Part shown: one piece after another, positions 6,620 through 9,483 of the stretch
How positions within the stretch are numbered: the first letter of the stretch is position 1
Layout of the letters: each line of letters begins with the position of its first letter
Source of the DNA: Actinomycetospora sp.
GTDB taxonomy: Bacteria > Actinomycetota > Actinomycetes > Mycobacteriales > Pseudonocardiaceae
Direction of reading: 5' to 3'
DNA: 9,483 nucleotides
NCBI GenBank assembly: GCA_025925615.1
Contig: JAICLN010000147.1
Span: 1 to 9,483 of the forward strand
Translations under genes and position numbers: made by a program
Notes under the pieces: model-generated
Seen by the model: only the letters and a program-made list of their open reading frames with translations
The model's database searches: none
Told to the model about the DNA's origin: nothing

Positions 6620-6823
6620 TCGGCGTCGGCCGTCCGAGGGGACGGTCGGCGAACATCCCCGGGGCCGCCGCGCCCGCCGCCTGTCCAGCGCCCCGGGAGA
6701 CCCCACACGAGAGGTGCGGACCGGGCAGGCGCGAGCAGGACGAGGTCGGCGCACCCCCGCGGTGTGCCCGGCGGAGAGACCGCGTGGAACCGGTCGACGA
6801 CCCGCTGGGGAGCGCGCTCCCGC

Positions 6824-6850
6824 CTCGCACCTGGTGGGGCGCGGTGCGAG
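6824..6850 (+). promoter_or_regulatory. Hairpin next to the rpf ribosome binding site
   Basis: CTCGCACC (6824-6831) and GGTGCGAG (6843-6850) are perfect inverted repeats around an 11-nt loop. The second arm ends one base before GAGAGG (6852-6857), the likely Shine-Dalgarno of the rpf ATG at 6860. As RNA it would place a stable stem directly beside the ribosome binding site, where it could affect initiation. Confidence 0.45.
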
Positions 6851-6859
6851 TGAGAGGTC

Positions 6860-7204
6860 ATGCTTCGTAGTACCGATGAGTCGCTGGCGCGCGCCCTGAC
6901 CCGCCGGGCGGCCCAGGTGACCGTGGTCGGCGCGCTCGTGGCCGCCCCGCTCGGACTGGCGGCCGGGACGGCCTCCGCCACCGACTGGGACGCCGTCGCC
7001 CAGTGCGAGAGCAGCGGCAAGTGGAACACCGACACCGGCAACGGGTTCACGGGTGGACTGCAGTTCACCAACTCGACGTGGAAGGCCTACGGCGGCACGG
7101 GCAGCCCGCAGAACGCCAGCCGTGAGCAGCAGATCCAGGTGGCCGAGAAGGTCAAGGACGGCCAGGGCATGAAGGCCTGGCCGGTCTGCGGCACGAAGGG
7201 CTGA
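6860..7204 (+). CDS. Secreted Rpf-type transglycosylase-like protein, minimal form
   Basis: Resuscitation-promoting factors are secreted muralytic enzymes that cut peptidoglycan glycan strands and help dormant actinobacteria regrow. The 114-residue product begins with an N-terminal signal: charged LARALTRR, a hydrophobic stretch (about 19-37) and a likely signal peptidase site after TASA at residue 40. The mature part of about 74 residues is a single Rpf catalytic domain with TDWDAVAQCESSGKWN (41-56), catalytic E50, GFTGGLQF (62-69) and a TWKAYGG motif. C49 and C110 probably form the family's disulfide. It has none of the repeat-rich or LysM extensions of larger Rpf proteins. The ATG at 6860 follows GAGAGG with only 2 nt spacing. 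Its position, convergent with moaE, matches rpfA of M. tuberculosis, but that protein is much longer. It ends just before a strong terminator. Confidence 0.9.
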   Translation: MLRSTDESLARALTRRAAQVTVVGALVAAPLGLAAGTASATDWDAVAQCESSGKWNTDTGNGFTGGLQFTNSTWKAYGGTGSPQNASREQQIQVAEKVKDGQGMKAWPVCGTKG

Positions 7205-7211
7205 GGCCGTA

Positions 7212-7252
7212 TGGACGGGATGTGGTCGCCCCGGGCGACCACATCCCGTCCA
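7212..7252. terminator. Strong bidirectional hairpin terminator between rpf and moaE
   Basis: A perfect palindrome with 19-bp arms spans 7213-7251 around the single central base C7232. A flanking T-A pair extends it to 7212-7252. As RNA it would form a stem of about 18-19 bp with a 3-nt loop. It begins 8 nt after the rpf stop codon and ends 7 nt before the end of convergent moaE, so it can terminate both transcripts. No U-tract follows on either strand, as is common for actinobacterial hairpin terminators. Confidence 0.9.
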
Positions 7253-7258
7253 CGTGCC

Positions 7259-7690
7259 CTACGGGCAGTTCACCCACTCCTCGGAGCCGTCGGCGAACTC
7301 CTGGCGCTTCCACACCGGCAGCTCCCGCTTGACCTCGTCGACCAGCTCGCTGCACGCGTCGAACGCCTCGCGGCGGTGCTCCGCGGCGACCGCACAGGCC
7401 AGCGCGACGTCGCCGATCGCGAGTGCCCCCACCCGGTGGGAGACGGCCACCGCGGTGACGCCGGGGTGCCGGCCCGCCACCTCGGCGGCGACGCGCTCGA
7501 CCACCGCGCCCGCGCTCGGGTGGCCCTCGTAGTCCAGGGCGCGCACGGAGCGGCCGTGGTCGTGGTCGCGCACCACGCCGGAGAACGTCACGACGGCGCC
7601 GCTGCGGGGCCCGTCGACGAGCGCCGCGTGCTCGGAGACGTCCAGGGGCGAGTCCACGACGGTGGCCCGCACCACGACGGCTGTCGTCAC
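7259..7690 (-). CDS. moaE: Molybdopterin synthase catalytic subunit MoaE
   Basis: MoaE is the large subunit of molybdopterin synthase. With thiocarboxylated MoaD it adds the two dithiolene sulfurs to cyclic pyranopterin monophosphate, giving molybdopterin. The 143-residue product is of normal length and carries GAVVTFSGVVRDHDHG (31-46), LDYEGHPSA (52-60), SHRVGALAIGDVAL (84-97) and VDEVKRELPVWKRQ (117-130). K121 and K128 fit the two active-site lysines of the E. coli enzyme (K119, K126), and R41 fits R39. The start is the GTG at 7688-7690, overlapping the mog stop as GTGA, so translation is probably coupled. It is the last gene of the malic enzyme-moaC-mog-moaE operon. No moaD or moaA is in the window, so the partner subunit must be encoded elsewhere. 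Confidence 0.95.
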   Translation of the reverse strand: MTTAVVVRATVVDSPLDVSEHAALVDGPRSGAVVTFSGVVRDHDHGRSVRALDYEGHPSAGAVVERVAAEVAGRHPGVTAVAVSHRVGALAIGDVALACAVAAEHRREAFDACSELVDEVKRELPVWKRQEFADGSEEWVNCP

Positions 7691-8187
7691 TGGTGGTCCC
7701 CTCCCTGGATCTGGTCGACGGCGTGGTCGAGCACCGGTTCGAGCACCGCCAGCCCGTCGCGCACCCCGCCCGGCGACCCGGGGAGGTTCACCACCAGGGT
7801 GCGCCCGGCGACCCCGGCCACGCCACGGGACAGCACGCTCGTCGGGACCTTGTCGGCGCCGGCCGCCCGGACCGCGTCCGCGAGCCCGGGCACCTCGTAG
7901 TCGAGCACCGCCCGGGTGGCCTCCGGCGTGCCGTCGGTCGGCGCGATGCCCGTGCCTCCGGTGGTGATCACCACCTGCACGCGGTCGGCGACGGCGGCGC
8001 GCAACGCCTCGGCGACGGGCTCGCCGTCGGGCACGACGACCGCGTCGTCCGCGCGGTACCCGTGCGCGCGCAGCCAGTCCACGATCAGCGGTCCGCCCCG
8101 GTCGGTGTAGACCCCGGCCGAGGCCCGGTTCGACGCGGTGACGACGCGGGCCCGGCGCAGCGGTTCGTTCTCGGTCATGGCGTTCAT
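7687..8187 (-). CDS. mog: MogA/MoaB-family molybdopterin adenylyltransferase
   Basis: This family activates molybdopterin by adenylylation before molybdate insertion, the step after MoaE. The 166-residue product has the MoCF-type fold: [18 protein letters not shown] near the N-terminus, the glycine-rich [17 protein letters not shown] loop (about 74-90) and NLPGSPGGV near residues 134-142. The ATG at 8185-8187 was chosen because it overlaps the moaC stop as ATGA and has GGAAGG upstream. A second ATG lies three codons further in, at 8176-8178, and would change little. Its stop overlaps moaE by 4 nt. MogA and MoaB cannot be told apart firmly from sequence. The moaC-mog-moaE order of M. tuberculosis favours Mog. 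Confidence 0.92.
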   Translation of the reverse strand: MNAMTENEPLRRARVVTASNRASAGVYTDRGGPLIVDWLRAHGYRADDAVVVPDGEPVAEALRAAVADRVQVVITTGGTGIAPTDGTPEATRAVLDYEVPGLADAVRAAGADKVPTSVLSRGVAGVAGRTLVVNLPGSPGGVRDGLAVLEPVLDHAVDQIQGGDHQ

Positions 8188-8680
8188 CCTCGCCCTTCCG
8201 GGCGGGTCCACACCCCGGAGCGCCCGCCCTCCTTGCGTTCCAGCCGGACCGCGTCCATCGTCGCCGCCGGGTCGAGCGCCTTGACCATGTCGTGAAGCGC
8301 GAGGCCGGCGACGGCCACCGCCGTGAGCGCCTCCATCTCCACCCCGGTGCGGTCGGCGCTGCGGGCGGTGGCCTCGACCCGCACCTCGCTCTCGCCGACC
8401 TCGAGGTCCACCGTCACGCCCGCGAGCGGGATGGGGTGGCAGAGCGGGACGAGGTCGGGCGTGCGCTTGGCGCCCATGATGCCCGCGATGCGGGCGGTCG
8501 CCAGGGCATCGCCCTTCGGAACCGTGCCGTCGCGCAGGGCGGCACAGACCTCGGCGGTGGTGCGCAGGACGCCGCTGGCCGTGGCCACCCGGCGGGTGAC
8601 CTCCTTGTCGCCGACGTCGACCATCCGCGCCGCGCCCGACTCGTCGACGTGGGTGAGGCGCCGCGCGCCCCCCGCGTCGG

Positions 8681-8684
<4 letters not shown>
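8184..8684 (-). CDS. moaC: Cyclic pyranopterin monophosphate synthase MoaC
   Basis: MoaC converts the cyclic GTP derivative made by MoaA into cyclic pyranopterin monophosphate, the first stable intermediate of molybdenum cofactor synthesis. The 166-residue product is full length, with [18 protein letters not shown] (10-27), [19 protein letters not shown] (57-75), [10 protein letters not shown] (78-87) and [20 protein letters not shown] (113-132). K57, D132 and K135 correspond to catalytic residues of the E. coli enzyme (K51, D128, K131). The start is the GTG at 8682-8684, with a strong GGAGG four bases upstream and a GTGA overlap with the stop of the malic enzyme gene. The same open frame runs further upstream, but that part is the shadow of the malic enzyme gene. 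The stop overlaps mog as ATGA. Confidence 0.95.

Positions 8685-9483
<799 letters not shown>

Larger units (their letters stand above)
6343..6859. other. Divergent intergenic region between coxD-like and rpf genes
   Basis: About 517 bases carry no convincing gene. Open frames crossing it lack family-like sequence and good start contexts. It must hold the promoters of both the leftward cox-type operon and the rightward rpf gene. Recognisable elements are the 15-bp direct repeats and adjoining inverted repeats at 6390-6449, a possible rpf promoter at 6592-6619 and a hairpin at 6824-6850. The stretch 6450-6590 shows nothing I can name. Confidence 0.6.

Noticed and set aside
6560..6859. ydaO-type c-di-AMP riboswitch before rpf
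   Set aside because: GTTGAAACGCCG near 6591 resembles the start of such elements, but the conserved downstream GTCAGCTAAC-like segment and the other core blocks were not found by eye. A covariance search would be needed to settle it.
6592..6870. Possible 92-codon plus-strand gene ahead of rpf
   Set aside because: The composition is Arg/Pro/Gly-rich with no recognisable domain, there is no clear ribosome binding site, and it overlaps the rpf start. A leader region is more likely.

Overview
The window is very GC-rich, with dense coding, GTG starts and many 4-nt stop/start overlaps. Protein content points to a high-GC actinobacterium, most likely a pseudonocardial or mycobacterial relative. The block moaC-mog-moaE converging on an rpf gene is the arrangement of the moaC2-mog-moaE2/rpfA locus of Mycobacterium tuberculosis. 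The genus cannot be fixed from the sequence alone.

Left part (1-2816, minus strand): an iron-type alcohol dehydrogenase of the ErcA-like regulatory group is followed after 10 nt by a soluble GAF-type histidine kinase resembling the actinobacterial MadS/MnoS kinases. The kinase runs off the left edge. Together they look like an alcohol-sensing or alcohol-responsive signalling unit whose response regulator would lie outside the window. A 22-bp imperfect palindrome (2937-2958) sits upstream of the dehydrogenase.

Middle part (2971-6342, minus strand): a three-gene set encodes a MoxR-type AAA+ ATPase (CoxD-like), a VWA-domain protein (CoxE-like) and an XdhC/CoxF-family chaperone. These are the accessory proteins that mature the molybdenum site of CO-dehydrogenase or xanthine-dehydrogenase type hydroxylases. 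No structural hydroxylase subunits are present here. The junction between the ATPase and VWA genes is unusual: near-identical 29-bp units create a chain of three tiny ORFs of 10-11 codons. Each stops on an ATGA that also starts the next, and the last hands over to the VWA gene.

Intergenic stretch 6343-6859 separates the divergent coxD-like and rpf genes. It holds 15-bp direct repeats, competing inverted repeats, a possible promoter and a hairpin next to the rpf ribosome binding site.

Right part (6860-9483): a minimal secreted resuscitation-promoting-factor-type muralytic enzyme (plus strand) ends at a very strong 19-bp-arm palindrome shared with a convergent operon. That minus-strand operon is malic enzyme, moaC, mog/moaB, moaE, each overlapping the next by 4 nt (GTGA, ATGA, GTGA). 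Its three moa/mog products act at successive steps of molybdopterin cofactor synthesis. The cox-type proteins would then load the finished cofactor into a target enzyme, so much of the window serves molybdoenzyme production.
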